Below are positions 1 through 10,250 of a DNA stretch of 36,986 nucleotides, one piece after another (within the stretch, counting starts at the first letter, position 1; the number at the start of each line of letters is the position of its first letter). Position numbers and translations under genes: made by a program. Origin of the DNA: Lactobacillus sp. GTDB lineage: Bacteria; Bacillota; Bacilli; Lactobacillales; Lactobacillaceae. The stretch covers positions 1 through 36,986 of the forward strand of contig JALCQM010000028.1 of assembly GCA_022651245.1 (NCBI GenBank), given 5' to 3'. A model generated the notes under the pieces. It did no database searches. It saw only the letters and a list, made by a program, of their open reading frames with translations, and was not told where the DNA came from.

Positions 1-805
1 CCTGAATCGCATCATGATAAATATCCGCATGGTTGACCAGCTTGTCGGACTCTTCTTTGATGAAGACTTCGCGGGCCTCTTTGACGGTCATCGTGCGTTC
101 GACGCGCTTTTGTGGCATCAAATTGCCTAGCATTTCGCCCATGTCGATGCCCATTTGGCCGTACATGTCGTTCATCCCGTTGCCTTTTTTCTCATCCGCA
201 ACGGCCACGGTCAATTCACGGTCTTCCAACAGGCCTTTTTCGAGCTGTTCGGCCACCGATAGCCGCTGGTTGCGAATATCGTCAGTGACTTCTTCATCCT
301 CTTTAGGCGCCTGCGGGAGGTTGCCGTTTTGCATCCCTTGCAACATGCTCATCATGTCCGCCATGGGATTGCTGTTCTTCTTTTCCTTCTTGATCGCTGG
401 TACGAGCAGCTTCACTAGGCGCTTGTCCGCTTCACGGCGGGCCCGGGCCCGTACGTTGGCGAATTGCTTCTCTTCTTCCATCGCGACAGCCACGTCGGCG
501 AGGTCGCGCACCATCGATTCCACATCCCGGCCGACATAGCCGACTTCCGTGAACTTGGTCGCTTCGACTTTCACGAAGGGCGCTTTGACGACCTTAGCCA
601 GCCGCCGGGCGATTTCGGTTTTCCCGACCCCGGTTGGGCCGATCATTAACAGGTTTTTCGGGGTGATTTCTCTTTGCATTTTGTCTGACAGCTGCATCCG
701 CCGGTAGCGGTTGTATAAGGCCACGGCCACGGCGCGCTTGGCGTCATCTTGGCCGATCACATAGCTGTCGAGTTCTTGGACGATTTCTTTTGGGGTTTTT
801 ACCAT
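1..805 (-). CDS. hslU: ATP-dependent protease ATPase subunit HslU (ClpY), 3' end outside window
   Basis: This is the AAA+ unfoldase that docks on the HslV peptidase to form the HslUV (ClpYQ) cytoplasmic protease. About 268 codons are present and the C-terminal part lies beyond base 1. The protein opens [20 protein letters not shown], then shows the Walker A motif [14 protein letters not shown] and the family-specific I-domain insertion, which is rich in charged residues and Met ([14 protein letters not shown]). The ATG at 805 follows an AGGAGG-like site complementary to 811-815. It lies downstream of hslV in the same direction, separated by about 400 bp filled with palindromic repeats. That gap is unusually long for a pair normally nearly adjacent. 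Confidence 0.96.
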   Translation of the reverse strand, partial: MVKTPKEIVQELDSYVIGQDDAKRAVAVALYNRYRRMQLSDKMQREITPKNLLMIGPTGVGKTEIARRLAKVVKAPFVKVEATKFTEVGYVGRDVESMVRDLADVAVAMEEEKQFANVRARARREADKRLVKLLVPAIKKEKKNSNPMADMMSMLQGMQNGNLPQAPKEDEEVTDDIRNQRLSVAEQLEKGLLEDRELTVAVADEKKGNGMNDMYGQMGIDMGEMLGNLMPQKRVERTMTVKEAREVFIKEESDKLVNHADIYHDAIQ

Positions 806-876
806 ATCGGCCTCCGTTGATTATAGGGGTTTGGGGAGCGGCACAAGGGAAATGGAAAGGCTTGGGCGGCTCGAGG

Positions 877-997
877 TTCGTCGAGCTGTGCCGGGCAACG
901 CGGTTGCGTGTAAGTCATCCCGACCGTCGCACGGCTGCGCCGCACACCGTCCAGGCTGCCTTACACACACCGCTAAGGGCGCCCGGCTCCGCTTTGG
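877..997 (-). repeat. Intergenic palindromic element, copy R1
   Basis: First of three tandem units in the hslV-hslU gap. Paired arms visible on the plus strand are GCCGGGC (890-896) with GCCCGGC (981-987), GCGG (900-903) with CCGC (970-973), and GTGTAAG (908-914) with CTTACAC (960-966). A small inner hairpin (CGGC-TGC-GCCG) lies near 931-941. The strand is assigned by the direction of the flanking genes, which would transcribe it. Function unknown. Confidence 0.85.
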
Positions 998-1000
998 GGT

Positions 1001-1080
1001 TCTTCGTCGAGCTGCGTGCCGCGACGCACCCAGGCCGTCTTACACACATTGCTAAAATCGGCTTGCTCCGCTCTGGTTTA
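1001..1080 (-). repeat. Intergenic palindromic element, internally deleted copy R2
   Basis: This unit has the same outer borders as its neighbours (CTTCGTCGAGCT at one side, GCTTGCTCCGCTCTGGTTT at the other) and one long arm (CTTACACACA at 1039-1048). The opposite arm and the inner hairpin are missing, so it cannot form the full stem. It abuts R3 directly, so the three units form a tandem array. Confidence 0.8.
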
Positions 1081-1207
1081 TCTTCGTCGAGCTACGCCGG
1101 GCAACGCGGTTGCGTGTAAGTCATCCCGACCGTCGCGCGGCTTCGCCGCACACCGTCCAGGCTGCCTTACACACACCGCTAATTGCGCCCGGCTCCGCTC
1201 TGGTTTC
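1081..1207 (-). repeat. Intergenic palindromic element, copy R3, abutting the hslV stop codon
   Basis: This is a full-length unit nearly identical to R1. Arms are GCCGGGC (1096-1102) with GCCCGGC (1187-1193), GCGG (1106-1109) with CCGC (1176-1179), and GTGTAAG (1114-1120) with CTTACAC (1166-1172). The inner hairpin is GCGGC-TTC-GCCGC. On the minus strand the unit starts AACCAGAGCGGAGC directly after the hslV TGA. Confidence 0.85.
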
Positions 1208-1730
1208 ACTTAAAGCTTTCTACGATCACGTTGTGGTTGGTGAAGATGTCGATGCTGCCTGCGATGTTGATCGCGGCTTTGGCGATGTCTTCTGCTGGCA
1301 TGTCCGTGTGTTGGATCATGGCCATGGCGGCGGCTTGGGCGTAGTTACCGCCGGAGCCGATCGCGACCACGTCTTCGTCTGGTTCGATCACTTCCCCATT
1401 GCCGGAAACTAGCAACAAGTCGTGTTCGTCCATGACGATCATCATCGCTTCCAACTTTTGCAAGGTTGGATCTTTGCGCCAGTCTTGAGCTAAGGCAACC
1501 GCGGCGCGGCGTAGGTTGCCTGCGTGGGCTTCCAGCTTCTTTTCGAACCAGTCTTGTAAGGTGAACGCGTCTGCGACCCCGCCAGCGAAGCCGATCACGA
1601 CTTTGCCGTTGAAGATCCGGCGGACTTTTTGCGCGTTGCCTTTCATGATCACTTTTTCGCCTAGGGTCACTTGACCGTCCCCTGCGATAGCGGTTTTACC
1701 ATTTTTACGTACTGCTGCAATTGTTGTCAT
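1206..1730 (-). CDS. hslV: ATP-dependent protease peptidase subunit HslV (ClpQ)
   Basis: This is the proteasome-beta-like threonine peptidase of the HslUV complex, 174 residues, the usual family length. The N-terminus [20 protein letters not shown] exposes Thr2 as the catalytic nucleophile after Met removal. The GDGQVTLG and [12 protein letters not shown] segments are hallmarks. The ATG at 1730 follows AAAGGAG at good spacing. xerC lies 73 bp upstream and hslU downstream, the classic xerC-hslV-hslU order, so cotranscription is likely. The TGA stop coincides with the start of repeat R3. Confidence 0.97.
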   Translation of the reverse strand: MTTIAAVRKNGKTAIAGDGQVTLGEKVIMKGNAQKVRRIFNGKVVIGFAGGVADAFTLQDWFEKKLEAHAGNLRRAAVALAQDWRKDPTLQKLEAMMIVMDEHDLLLVSGNGEVIEPDEDVVAIGSGGNYAQAAAMAMIQHTDMPAEDIAKAAINIAGSIDIFTNHNVIVESFK

Positions 1731-1803
1731 TGAATTGGCTCCTTTTGATTAAGCATGTCCCCAGTCTAACGTGACAAGGTGTCACAGGCATCAGCCTTGG
1801 GTC

Positions 1804-2700
1804 CTAATTATGCTTGGGAAAATATTTCATATAGTCATTTTTGAGGTGCTCTGTCGTCATATGCGTGTAGATCTGTGTCGTCGACAGGCTCGCGTGCCCC
1901 AAAAGCGCCTGGACGGACCGCAGATCGGCGCCGTGATCCAGCAAGTGAGTGGCAAACGAATGCCGCAACATGTGCGGGTGGATGCCGCTGGTCAGGCTGG
2001 TTTTTTTCACGAGCTGATCGAGCAGGTATTCGATGCCGCGCGAGGTGATTGGACGGCCGTGCTGATTGACAAAGACGCGGTCGTGGTTTTGTTCCAGCTT
2101 CGCCATCAGCGTCTGGCGCCCGTCGCCGAGGTACGTCTGCAAGGCTTCCTTGCAGTAACTGCCGAATGGCACGTAGCGGTCCTTGTTGCCCTTCCCGTGC
2201 ACCAGCAGCAAGCCCAGGTCGAAGTCGATCTGTCCCAGCGTCAAGTTGGCGCACTCGCTGACCCGAATGCCGGTGCCGTACAACACTTCTAACACCGCGC
2301 GGTTGCGCTGGTCGAGTGGTGTTGGACCGTCGACCACCGCGAACAATTCCTGGATCTCTTCTTCATAGAAAAATTGGGGCAGATGGTGGTGGCTCTTGCG
2401 CGTTTCGACCAGTTCGAACGCATTCACTTTGGCTTTGCCCGTGCGAATCAAGTAGCGGTAAAAACTCCTGAGGCTACTCATTTTCCGCGCCACAGAACTG
2501 CGCGCCAGCTGTTTTTCCGCCAGGTGCGACAAATACGTCGACACATCGAGGTGATCGACCGCCGCGAAGCCATTGAAGCCGCCATTGTCTGCCAAGAAGG
2601 CGACGAATTCCTCGATGTCTTCTTGATAGGCCCGCTTAGTTTCCGGCGAATAGTGCCGCTCAACTAAGAGATACTGTAAAAAAGCCGTCACGTCTGGCAT
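1804..2700 (-). CDS. xerC: Tyrosine recombinase XerC
   Basis: Site-specific recombinase of 298 residues that, with XerD, resolves chromosome dimers at dif. An N-terminal SAM-like core-binding domain (about residues 1-90) precedes the catalytic domain. The full active-site set can be read: R146 (GTGIRVSE), K170 (HGKGNKDR), H243 and R246 (HPHMLRHSFATHLL), H269 (LLGHASLSTTQ) and the nucleophile Y278 (IYTHM). The ATG at 2700 follows GGAGGTGAGCG. The position between trmFO and hslV is the conserved Firmicutes arrangement and separates it from integrases of mobile elements. Confidence 0.95.
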   Translation of the reverse strand: MPDVTAFLQYLLVERHYSPETKRAYQEDIEEFVAFLADNGGFNGFAAVDHLDVSTYLSHLAEKQLARSSVARKMSSLRSFYRYLIRTGKAKVNAFELVETRKSHHHLPQFFYEEEIQELFAVVDGPTPLDQRNRAVLEVLYGTGIRVSECANLTLGQIDFDLGLLLVHGKGNKDRYVPFGSYCKEALQTYLGDGRQTLMAKLEQNHDRVFVNQHGRPITSRGIEYLLDQLVKKTSLTSGIHPHMLRHSFATHLLDHGADLRSVQALLGHASLSTTQIYTHMTTEHLKNDYMKYFPKHN

Positions 2701-2746
2701 TCGCTCACCTCCATTAAAACCTTAACATACTTTTCTTGAACCTGAA

Positions 2747-2764
2747 CAAAAAAAGCAGTCCAGG

Positions 2765-2780
<16 letters not shown>
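2747..2780 (-). terminator. Rho-independent terminator overlapping the trmFO stop
   Basis: On the minus strand a 12-position stem (one mismatch, two G-U pairs) with loop CTA is followed by a run of seven T (complement of 2748-2754). The left arm includes the last trmFO codons and its TAG stop. It separates trmFO from xerC-hslVU. Confidence 0.8.
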
Positions 2781-4093
<1,313 letters not shown>

Positions 4094-4137
4094 CAAATTA
4101 CCTCCGTTACGCAATAATAGCGCTTTCTTGTTGGGCT

Positions 4138-4177
4138 AAAAACACGGGGCACACCGTTTGTGGTGGTCCCTGTGTTT
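4138..4177 (-). terminator. Terminator hairpin between topA and trmFO
   Basis: Arms AAACACGGGG and TCCCTGTGTTT (plus strand) pair with one mismatch, with an inner CACC/GGTG stem. On the minus strand the hairpin is followed by TTTTT (complement of 4138-4142). It probably ends the topA transcript, about 210 nt beyond its stop and beyond repeat R4. Confidence 0.65.
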
Positions 4178-4263
4178 GGTGACTGACGTTGGGAAAATTG
4201 GTGCGGTACATGTGCTAGAGGCGCTTGACGCAGATGGGCGGGGCGCGCCACTGTACTTTGGAG

Positions 4264-4390
4264 TTCTTCGTCGAGCTCCGCAAGCCAACGGGGCTGCGTA
4301 TAAGCTGTCCCGGCCGCTGCACGGCTGCGCCGCACAACGACCAGGCCATCTTATACTCACCCCTAAAAACGGCTTGCTCCGCTCTGGTTT
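4264..4390 (-). repeat. Intergenic palindromic element, copy R4, abutting the topA stop codon
   Basis: This is a diverged copy of the R1/R3 element. Its arms have changed on both sides and still pair: GCAAGCC (4280-4286) with GGCTTGC (4371-4377), GGGG (4290-4293) with CCCC (4360-4363), and GTATAAG (4298-4304) with CTTATAC (4350-4356). The inner CGGCTGCGCCGCAC core is identical to R1. On the minus strand AACCAGAGCGGAGC starts immediately after the topA TAA, as at hslV. Confidence 0.85.
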
Positions 4391-6471
4391 TACTTTTGTG
4401 CGGCTTCTTTGTAATCCCCGTTCGGGCAGATGACTTGTTTGCCGCCGCGGGCCTTTTTTTCGACCAGGTAGTGGCCGCACTTTGGGCAGTCGCGGCCGAC
4501 TGGTTTGTCCCAGGAGACGAAATCACAGTCGGGGTAGCGGTCACAGCCGTAGAAGATGCGGTTCTTTTTGCTCTTGCGTTCAACGATCTGGCCTTTGTGA
4601 CACTTCGGGCAGATGACGCCGATTTCTTTGACGATCGCCTTCGTGTTGCGGCAATCTGGGAAGCGCGAGCAGGCGTAGAACTTGCCGTAGCGGCCGAGTT
4701 TGATCACCATTGGCGCGCCGCAGATGTCGCAGTCGAAGCCGGCTGGTTCGTCTTTGATCTGGATCTTCTCGATGCCTTCTTCGGCATGCGCGAGTTCTTT
4801 TTCGAACGGATGGTAGAACTGATCGATGACCTTGACCCATGGCATCTGACCTTCTTCGATGCTATCCAGTTCGCCTTCGACTGTCGCGGTGAACTTGATG
4901 TCGACGATGTCCGGGAAGAATTCACAGATCAAGTCGTTGACGATCTCCCCTAACTCCGTGGGTTCGAAGCGGCGGGCGTTCAGCTTGACGTAATAGCGCT
5001 TCTGGATGGTTTCGATGGTCGGCGCATACGTCGATGGCCGGCCGACGCCGTTTTCTTCCAGCGCCTTGACCAGGTTCGCTTCAGAATAGCGGGCGGGTGG
5101 CTGGGTGAAGTGCTGCGCCGGGTCGGTTTTGAGCAAGTTGACCTGGTCACCGACGACGAGGTCAGGCAACAGGTTGTCCTTTTCGTCTTGGTCGCGGCTG
5201 GAGACGTACAGCGTGGTGAAGCCTGGGAACTTGGTTTGGCTCCCGTTGGCGCGGAAAATGGCGCCGTTTTGTTCAATGGTCACCGCGACCGTGTCAATCA
5301 CCGCCGGCGTCATTTCGCTGGCGACAAAGCGACTCCAGATCAGCCGGTACAGCTTCATTTGGTCCTTGTCGAGCACTTTTTCCAGGCTCTCCGGTGTCCG
5401 CAAGGTGCTGGTTGGGCGGATCGCTTCATGGGCGTCTTGAGCGCCTTCTTGCAGCTTGCCTTGGCGGATCTTGACGGCCGCATAGGCTTCCCCGTATTGC
5501 TCGTGGATAAACTTCGAGGTCTCTGTCTTGGCGACGTTCGACACACGCGTCGAGTCCGTCCGCATGTACGTGATCAAGCCGACGGTGCCGAGCTTGCCAC
5601 CTAAGTTGATCCCTTCGTACAGCTGTTGGGCCAGCATCATGGTCTTGCGGGTCCGGAAGTTGAGCTTGCGGTTGGCTTCTTGTTGCAAGGAACTGGTGGT
5701 AAAAGGCGGCGCCGGGTAGCGCTTGCGTTCCTTCTTGACCACTTTGGTGATGTCAAAAGGTCCCTTGCGGTCGAGGCCGCGAAGCACTTCTTGCACGGCA
5801 TCATTGTTCTTCAACGGCAACTTCTTGCCGTTCACGCCGTAGAAGCTAGCGGCGAATTTCTTGCTGGTGCCTTTTTTGAACTCAGCATCTAAGGTCCAGT
5901 ATTCTTCTGGCACGAAGGCGCGGATCGCGTTTTCCCGATCGATGATCAGCTTCAACGCCACGCTTTGCACCCGGCCGGCAGACAGGCCTTTTTTGACCTT
6001 CTTCCACAGCAATGGTGAGATCGAATACCCCACCAAGCGATCGAGCACCCGGCGCGCTTGTTGGGCGTCAACCAGGTTCATATCGATCGAGCGCGGCGTC
6101 TTGAACGCGTTTTTGACGGCGTCTTTGGTGATTTCGTTGAACACCACGCGGTTTTTGCCTTGCGGGTCGAGGTCCAAAATGTGGCTGACGTGCCACGCGA
6201 TGGCTTCCCCTTCCCGGTCCGGATCGGCTGCGAGATAGATGTGTTCGGCTTTTTTAGCGTTTTTCTTCAGGTCCTTGATCACGTCGCCTTTGCCGCGGAT
6301 CGAGATGTATTTGGGCTGATAATCATGCTCAAAATCGATCCCCATCTGACTCTTCGGCAAATCACGAATGTGCCCCAAGGAGGCCACGACCTTATAGTTC
6401 CGGCCGAGGTATTTTTCAATAGTTTTGGCTTTTGCTGGCGATTCCACGATGACCAAATTCTTGGCGGTCAT
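4390..6471 (-). CDS. topA: DNA topoisomerase I (type IA)
   Basis: Relaxes negative supercoils through a transient 5'-phosphotyrosine link. The 693-residue protein starts [20 protein letters not shown], a TOPRIM domain with E10 and the D83-P-D-R-E87 acidic cluster. The catalytic Tyr302 lies in [12 protein letters not shown]. Three C-terminal zinc-ribbon repeats (CDIC...FPDC, CPKC...YPDC, CPKC...CPNG) bind DNA. The start at 6471 has AGGAGG upstream and replaces a longer in-frame start 13 codons earlier that has no such support. A strong promoter lies 45-75 bp upstream. Confidence 0.97.
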   Translation of the reverse strand: MTAKNLVIVESPAKAKTIEKYLGRNYKVVASLGHIRDLPKSQMGIDFEHDYQPKYISIRGKGDVIKDLKKNAKKAEHIYLAADPDREGEAIAWHVSHILDLDPQGKNRVVFNEITKDAVKNAFKTPRSIDMNLVDAQQARRVLDRLVGYSISPLLWKKVKKGLSAGRVQSVALKLIIDRENAIRAFVPEEYWTLDAEFKKGTSKKFAASFYGVNGKKLPLKNNDAVQEVLRGLDRKGPFDITKVVKKERKRYPAPPFTTSSLQQEANRKLNFRTRKTMMLAQQLYEGINLGGKLGTVGLITYMRTDSTRVSNVAKTETSKFIHEQYGEAYAAVKIRQGKLQEGAQDAHEAIRPTSTLRTPESLEKVLDKDQMKLYRLIWSRFVASEMTPAVIDTVAVTIEQNGAIFRANGSQTKFPGFTTLYVSSRDQDEKDNLLPDLVVGDQVNLLKTDPAQHFTQPPARYSEANLVKALEENGVGRPSTYAPTIETIQKRYYVKLNARRFEPTELGEIVNDLICEFFPDIVDIKFTATVEGELDSIEEGQMPWVKVIDQFYHPFEKELAHAEEGIEKIQIKDEPAGFDCDICGAPMVIKLGRYGKFYACSRFPDCRNTKAIVKEIGVICPKCHKGQIVERKSKKNRIFYGCDRYPDCDFVSWDKPVGRDCPKCGHYLVEKKARGGKQVICPNGDYKEAAQK

Positions 6472-6515
6472 GTTCGCCCTCCTTTCGTTGAGCGGGCTGC
6501 TCGAAAACAACAGCT

Positions 6516-6545
6516 ATCATATTCTAAGGCTTTGAACTTTGTCAA
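6516..6545 (-). promoter_or_regulatory. Sigma-A promoter of topA
   Basis: On the minus strand TTGACA (complement of 6540-6545), an 18-bp spacer and TATGAT (complement of 6516-6521) form a near-consensus promoter upstream of topA and downstream of dprA. Confidence 0.8.
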
Positions 6546-6607
6546 ATGCCCGATTGGCGGTTGTCTCGCTAATCAGTATCACCCACTCACCGAATTAACG
6601 CAACCGG

Positions 6608-7447
6608 CTACCAATAATATTGCATTTCTTCCATTATATCGTCCCCTTGTAAAACCGGCTTGGCCCCAGCTTGGATCAGCGCATTGGTCCCCACGCCTAA
6701 CGGGACCCCTAGTTGATTAGGCAGCGCGAATACTTCGCGATTGGCCTGCAACGCCAAGTTAGCGGTGATCAAACTGCCAGAATGGGCGGCGGCTTCCGTC
6801 ACCAGCAAGCCATGCGCCAAGCCAGCAATCAGGCGGTTGCGCGCCACGAAGCGGTACGGTAGCGGGCCGACGCCATAGGGATACTCGCTGATCACCAGCC
6901 CGCGCGTGGCGATTTGCTGCTGCAGTTTCCGGTTGCGGGCAGGATACACCCGGTCTAACCCGTTAGCCAATACCGCCACTGTCGGCCAGCCTTGCGCCAG
7001 CGCGAATTCATGGGCCATGGTATCGGCACCAGCCGCCAGCCCGCTGACCACGGTGAGCGGCTTGAGCCCAGGCCGCAACCAAGCCAAGCCTTTGCGGGTA
7101 TAGGCCCCGGCTTGCCGAGCACCGACCACCGCCAGGCACAAGCGCGCCAACAGCTGCCAGTCCCCTTGATAGAACAAGACGGCAGGCGGCTGGAAGTTCT
7201 CCGCCAAACGCGGTGGATAAGCCGCATCTTGGCGGGTCACGAACGGCCCCTTCGCCCACGCCACGCGCGCTTGTTCTTGCAACGTGGGGTCGCGCCACAA
7301 CGCCCGCTGTTCCGGGGTCAACCACTCGAGTTGCACCTCGGTGGTCCCGGCATGATTGCGCAGCTGTTCCCACGCCGCATTGTTGACCGCATAACTTTTG
7401 GTATAGGTCGCTAGGTGCCAATAAAATAAAAAATCGCGTACTTGCAT
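6608..7447 (-). CDS. dprA: DNA-processing protein DprA
   Basis: DprA binds incoming single-stranded DNA and loads RecA during natural transformation; many non-competent lactobacilli also keep it. The 279-residue protein shows the extended Rossmann fold, with GARQAGAYTRKG, VVSGLAAGADTMAHEFAL, GLDRVYPARN and the Gly/Ser-rich TEAAAHSGSLITANLAL. It lacks the C-terminal winged-helix domain of some homologues. The ATG at 7447 follows GAGGAGGGATGAC. A longer reading frame reaches 7522 but would overlap rnhB and lose this site. It follows rnhB by 43 bp and probably shares its transcript. Confidence 0.94.
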   Translation of the reverse strand: MQVRDFLFYWHLATYTKSYAVNNAAWEQLRNHAGTTEVQLEWLTPEQRALWRDPTLQEQARVAWAKGPFVTRQDAAYPPRLAENFQPPAVLFYQGDWQLLARLCLAVVGARQAGAYTRKGLAWLRPGLKPLTVVSGLAAGADTMAHEFALAQGWPTVAVLANGLDRVYPARNRKLQQQIATRGLVISEYPYGVGPLPYRFVARNRLIAGLAHGLLVTEAAAHSGSLITANLALQANREVFALPNQLGVPLGVGTNALIQAGAKPVLQGDDIMEEMQYYW

Positions 7448-7490
7448 GTCATCCCTCCTCGGTATCCATACATTACGCGAATTAAAAGCG

Positions 7491-8261
7491 TTACTGCATC
7501 GCCGCCGCCCGCACCGGGGCAAAACTCATGCGGTGAATTGGCGTGACGCCATGTGCGGCCAAGCCGGCCAAATGTTTTTTGGTGCCATAACCCATATTAT
7601 CGGCCAGGTCATAGCCAGGGTAACAACCCGCATACATCACCATCAAGCGGTCTCGGACCACCTTGGCGACAATGCTGGCCGCCGCGATGCTGATGCTGTT
7701 GGCATCCCCTTTGATCAACTTGCGCTGCGGATACGGCCCTGGCACCGTCATCGCATCCACCAGCAAAAAGTCCGGCGCCACCCTCAAGCCGGCTGCGGCG
7801 CGGCCCATCGCTAACTCCGTGGCGTGGTAGATGTTTTCGCGGTCGATTTCATCGTTATCCGCCACCCCTAAGCTGACCGCGACGGCTTGGCTGACGATCT
7901 GCGGAAACAAGGCCTCGCGCTGGCGGTGGCTGAGCTGTTTGGAGTCATTCACCGGCAAGTCAAAGTCATGCGGCAACACCACCGCCGCCGTCACCACCGG
8001 CCCGGCCAACGGCCCGCGGCCGACTTCATCGATCCCGGCGACGTGCGGGTATTGGGCCCACAGTTCCCGCTCATAGCGGCTCCGGTACACTAGCGCCAGC
8101 GCCTCTACTTCGGCCTCCGCCTGGCGCCGCTGATATTGGGCCAATAAGTGCTGCGCCCCGACGCGTGGGTCTTGCGCTAAGGCCTCTAGCAACGCCGGGT
8201 CGACCACCGTTTCAGCCAGTAAGGCCTTAAGCTCACTCAGCGTCTGCGTCATCGCCGTCAT
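7491..8261 (-). CDS. rnhB: Ribonuclease HII
   Basis: Removes ribonucleotides and RNA primers from RNA-DNA duplexes. In the 256-residue protein the catalytic motif is [15 protein letters not shown] (Asp78, Glu79); further acidic residues lie in [21 protein letters not shown]. About 70 N-terminal residues precede the catalytic fold, as in other Firmicutes RNase HII proteins. The start could be the ATG at 8261 or the one at 8252; both have purine-rich sequence nearby. Either overlaps the 3' end of rbgA by 20-29 bp, suggesting translational coupling. Confidence 0.94.
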   Translation of the reverse strand: MTAMTQTLSELKALLAETVVDPALLEALAQDPRVGAQHLLAQYQRRQAEAEVEALALVYRSRYERELWAQYPHVAGIDEVGRGPLAGPVVTAAVVLPHDFDLPVNDSKQLSHRQREALFPQIVSQAVAVSLGVADNDEIDRENIYHATELAMGRAAAGLRVAPDFLLVDAMTVPGPYPQRKLIKGDANSISIAAASIVAKVVRDRLMVMYAGCYPGYDLADNMGYGTKKHLAGLAAHGVTPIHRMSFAPVRAAAMQ

Positions 8262-9099
8262 CCCCTGGAACCTCTAGCGTGAACCGCCCCAGCTTACCTT
8301 GGCGCGCATCAAAAATGATGCGTTCCGCCATTCGGTTGTAATTGTCCCCGAAGCCATTCTTCTGGCTCAAGTGCACCATCAACTCACTATCATTCAACGC
8401 TAAGTCTTGCGCATTCAGCCCGTAAGCGCGGCGGAACGCTTCGGTGTAATGTTGCCGGAAAAATTGCAACCCGTACATGCCGACAATATCTTCTTGATAC
8501 ACGGCATCGGCGATCGCTCCGGTCAGCGCCAACTTTTTGCCGATCAACTCGTCATCGAATTTAGGCCACAAGATCCCTGGCGTGTCCAGCAGTTGCAAGG
8601 TTTCATCCGCCTTGAGCCACTGCTGGTTCTTGGTCACCCCGGGACGGTTGCCGGTGACCGCGATGTTTTTCTTGATCAAGCGGTTTAAGATCGTGGACTT
8701 GCCGACGTTGGGGATGCCGATACACATCGCGCGGATCGCTGGATTACGAATCCTGCGCGATTTTTGCTTGGCGATCTTGGCCGCCATCAGCTTCTTACCC
8801 AGCGCCGGGATCTGGTTCAGGCGCTTGGCGTGTTGGGCGTCAATCGCGAGCGCCTCATAGCCCAAGCCTTGATAATACGCCACCCACTGCTTGGTTTTCT
8901 CCGGATCTGCGAGGTCTTGCTTGTTTAACACCATGATCCGCGGCTTGGCGCCGATGATTTCATTCATCATCGGGTTACGGCTCGCCTCCGGGGTGCGCGC
9001 ATCGACGATTTCCAACACGAAATCGGCTTGCTTGAGTTTTTCTTGAACCTGGTTGCGGGCCTTGGCCATGTGCCCCGGGAACCATTGAATTTGTGCCAT
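8233..9099 (-). CDS. rbgA: Ribosome biogenesis GTPase RbgA (YlqF)
   Basis: GTPase needed for late maturation of the 50S subunit. The 288-residue protein has the circularly permuted motif order: G4 (LNKQDLAD) comes first, then G1 (GIPNVGKST) and G3 (DTPGILWPK). The N-terminus [18 protein letters not shown] is highly characteristic and fixes the ATG at 9099, with AAAGGAG upstream. The C-terminus is acidic ([10 protein letters not shown]). It heads the rbgA-rnhB-dprA operon. Its promoter, ribosome binding site and first codons are duplicated with 95% identity at 16887-16986. Confidence 0.96.
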   Translation of the reverse strand: MAQIQWFPGHMAKARNQVQEKLKQADFVLEIVDARTPEASRNPMMNEIIGAKPRIMVLNKQDLADPEKTKQWVAYYQGLGYEALAIDAQHAKRLNQIPALGKKLMAAKIAKQKSRRIRNPAIRAMCIGIPNVGKSTILNRLIKKNIAVTGNRPGVTKNQQWLKADETLQLLDTPGILWPKFDDELIGKKLALTGAIADAVYQEDIVGMYGLQFFRQHYTEAFRRAYGLNAQDLALNDSELMVHLSQKNGFGDNYNRMAERIIFDARQGKLGRFTLEVPGDDGDDADAE

Positions 9100-9180
9100 A
9101 TATATGTTTTCTCCTTTGAATACCGACTGAATTGCCGCTCTCAATTCTAGCAGAACTTCCGCCATGATGCCATTGTGGGC
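9081..9180 (-). repeat. rbgA start and upstream region, copy A of a 100-bp duplication
   Basis: These 100 bases match 16887-16986 with five substitutions by eye. The segment holds the first six rbgA codons, AAAGGAG, a small inverted repeat (GAATTG/CAATTC) and a possible -10 element (TAGAAT on the minus strand). Copy A is the working one because it is joined to the intact gene. Confidence 0.9.
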
Positions 9181-9250
9181 CAAGCATTGCAGCAACGGCA
9201 TCCGCACATAATTAACCTTGCCGAGCAGGCGGCATACGCTGGCGCCAATT

Positions 9251-9432
9251 TCACTTTAGGTTGAGCTTGGCATACACCCGCCGGATTGCACTAATGGTAA
9301 GCCAAAAGGCCAACAGCGGCGCAATGACCGGGATCAAAAACTGCCCTCTCGCCCTAACCTCAACCCCTACAGCAAGACGCGAAAAACGAGTAAGGCCCTC
9401 AGAGCTAAGCCAAACGAATTCAATTTTATCAT
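9251..9432 (-). pseudogene. Decayed copy of a small membrane protein gene
   Basis: The minus strand reads MIKLNSFGLALRALLVFRVLL, then a TAG where the intact paralogue at 23656-23835 has a Tyr codon. A one-base loss in a T run (six T to five) shifts the frame after GREGSF. Beyond the shift the other frame continues LIPVIAPLLAFWLTI to the same terminal sequence AKLNLK. Two independent lesions make this a genuine pseudogene rather than a sequencing artefact. Confidence 0.85.
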
Positions 9433-9583
9433 ATCTTTCCTTAACTGGATTGACGCCTAAAGGAGATGCTAACTGCAGCCTAACCTAACTGATTAGTCCC
9501 ATTGCCACCAACGCACCAACTTGTACGTGTACGCTATCAGCAGCGGCTGAAGCAGACAGCGAGACATTATCTTAATGCATTGC

Positions 9584-10240
9584 TTAATACGGCCCATTGA
9601 CCAATGTCACCGGCACCGTGAATAACAGGCCGGCATCTGATAATGGTTTGAGCGTATCCAACACCGTCCGCAGGCTCGCGTGATCAACCACCGTTTCGAT
9701 CACAATTGGCAGGTGGGTACTTTTGTGTGCTGCGGTTTCTTCATGCACATGACGACCGTCGTCATAGCCGGCAATGCCCCGAGTGACACTGACCCAACGC
9801 ACATGCATCGCTTGCAACTGCGCCACGATCTTGGTGTAGTGGTCTGGAGCAAAGCGCTTGTTGTCTTCTCGGGTAAATAACTTCACATCATAGAATGCTG
9901 CGGTCTCGTCCATCTCAATGTCACTCCCTGTTTGTCCTTGAACCGTCGTAATTTGACCGCGATCGTCAACGAGCTGCGTCAGTTCAACCAAAATCGCCTG
10001 CAGGTTTTCGCCGCTTTGTACCGTTTCGATGATTACCGGCAAGTCGTTGCCGCGCCTTGGCTTGCACAGGCTTTGACGCATTTCGTTATACTTATTGACG
10101 CCCATGATTGTGCGGCGGATCGTCCCGCCGACGATCCCGCGCTGCCAGAAATAAGCGAAGATCTGCTTCACCAGTTCTTGATGAGTCGGCGTCTGCGTGA
10201 CCTCATCAGTCACCACCCGAATCAAAGTTGCTTCTGTCAT
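9584..10240 (-). CDS. Double DUF190 protein, fluoride-associated
   Basis: The 218-residue protein is built from two DUF190-like (PII/CutA-like ferredoxin fold) halves. Both have the signature order of a helix with a GI-GxT-type turn (RGIVGGTIRRTIMGVNKY in half one, RGIAGYDDGRHVHEE in half two), then LPVIIETV or LPIVIETV. DUF190 genes commonly neighbour crcB in Firmicutes, and this one sits downstream of a fluoride riboswitch with a metallophosphoesterase gene. The ATG at 10240 follows GGAGGAGAACG, 10 bp after the upstream gene. A small-molecule-sensing or regulatory role is inference. Confidence 0.85.
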   Translation of the reverse strand: MTEATLIRVVTDEVTQTPTHQELVKQIFAYFWQRGIVGGTIRRTIMGVNKYNEMRQSLCKPRRGNDLPVIIETVQSGENLQAILVELTQLVDDRGQITTVQGQTGSDIEMDETAAFYDVKLFTREDNKRFAPDHYTKIVAQLQAMHVRWVSVTRGIAGYDDGRHVHEETAAHKSTHLPIVIETVVDHASLRTVLDTLKPLSDAGLLFTVPVTLVNGPY

Positions 10241-10250
10241 CGTTCTCCTC

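Noticed and set aside
877..1207. CRISPR array in the tandem repeats
   Set aside because: Units are about 80-125 bp, directly abutting, with internal dyads and no unique spacers or cas genes.
790..1412. Overlapping plus-strand frames in the hslV-hslU gap
   Set aside because: Their similar translations arise from the tandem nucleotide repeats; no start signals and no recognisable protein.
1804..2700. xerC as a phage or transposon integrase
   Set aside because: The neighbours trmFO and hslVU give the conserved housekeeping context and no att-like duplication or phage genes are present.
4225..4953. Long plus-strand frame antisense to topA
   Set aside because: Shadow frame produced by GC-rich codons of topA and the repeat; the minus-strand gene is unambiguous.
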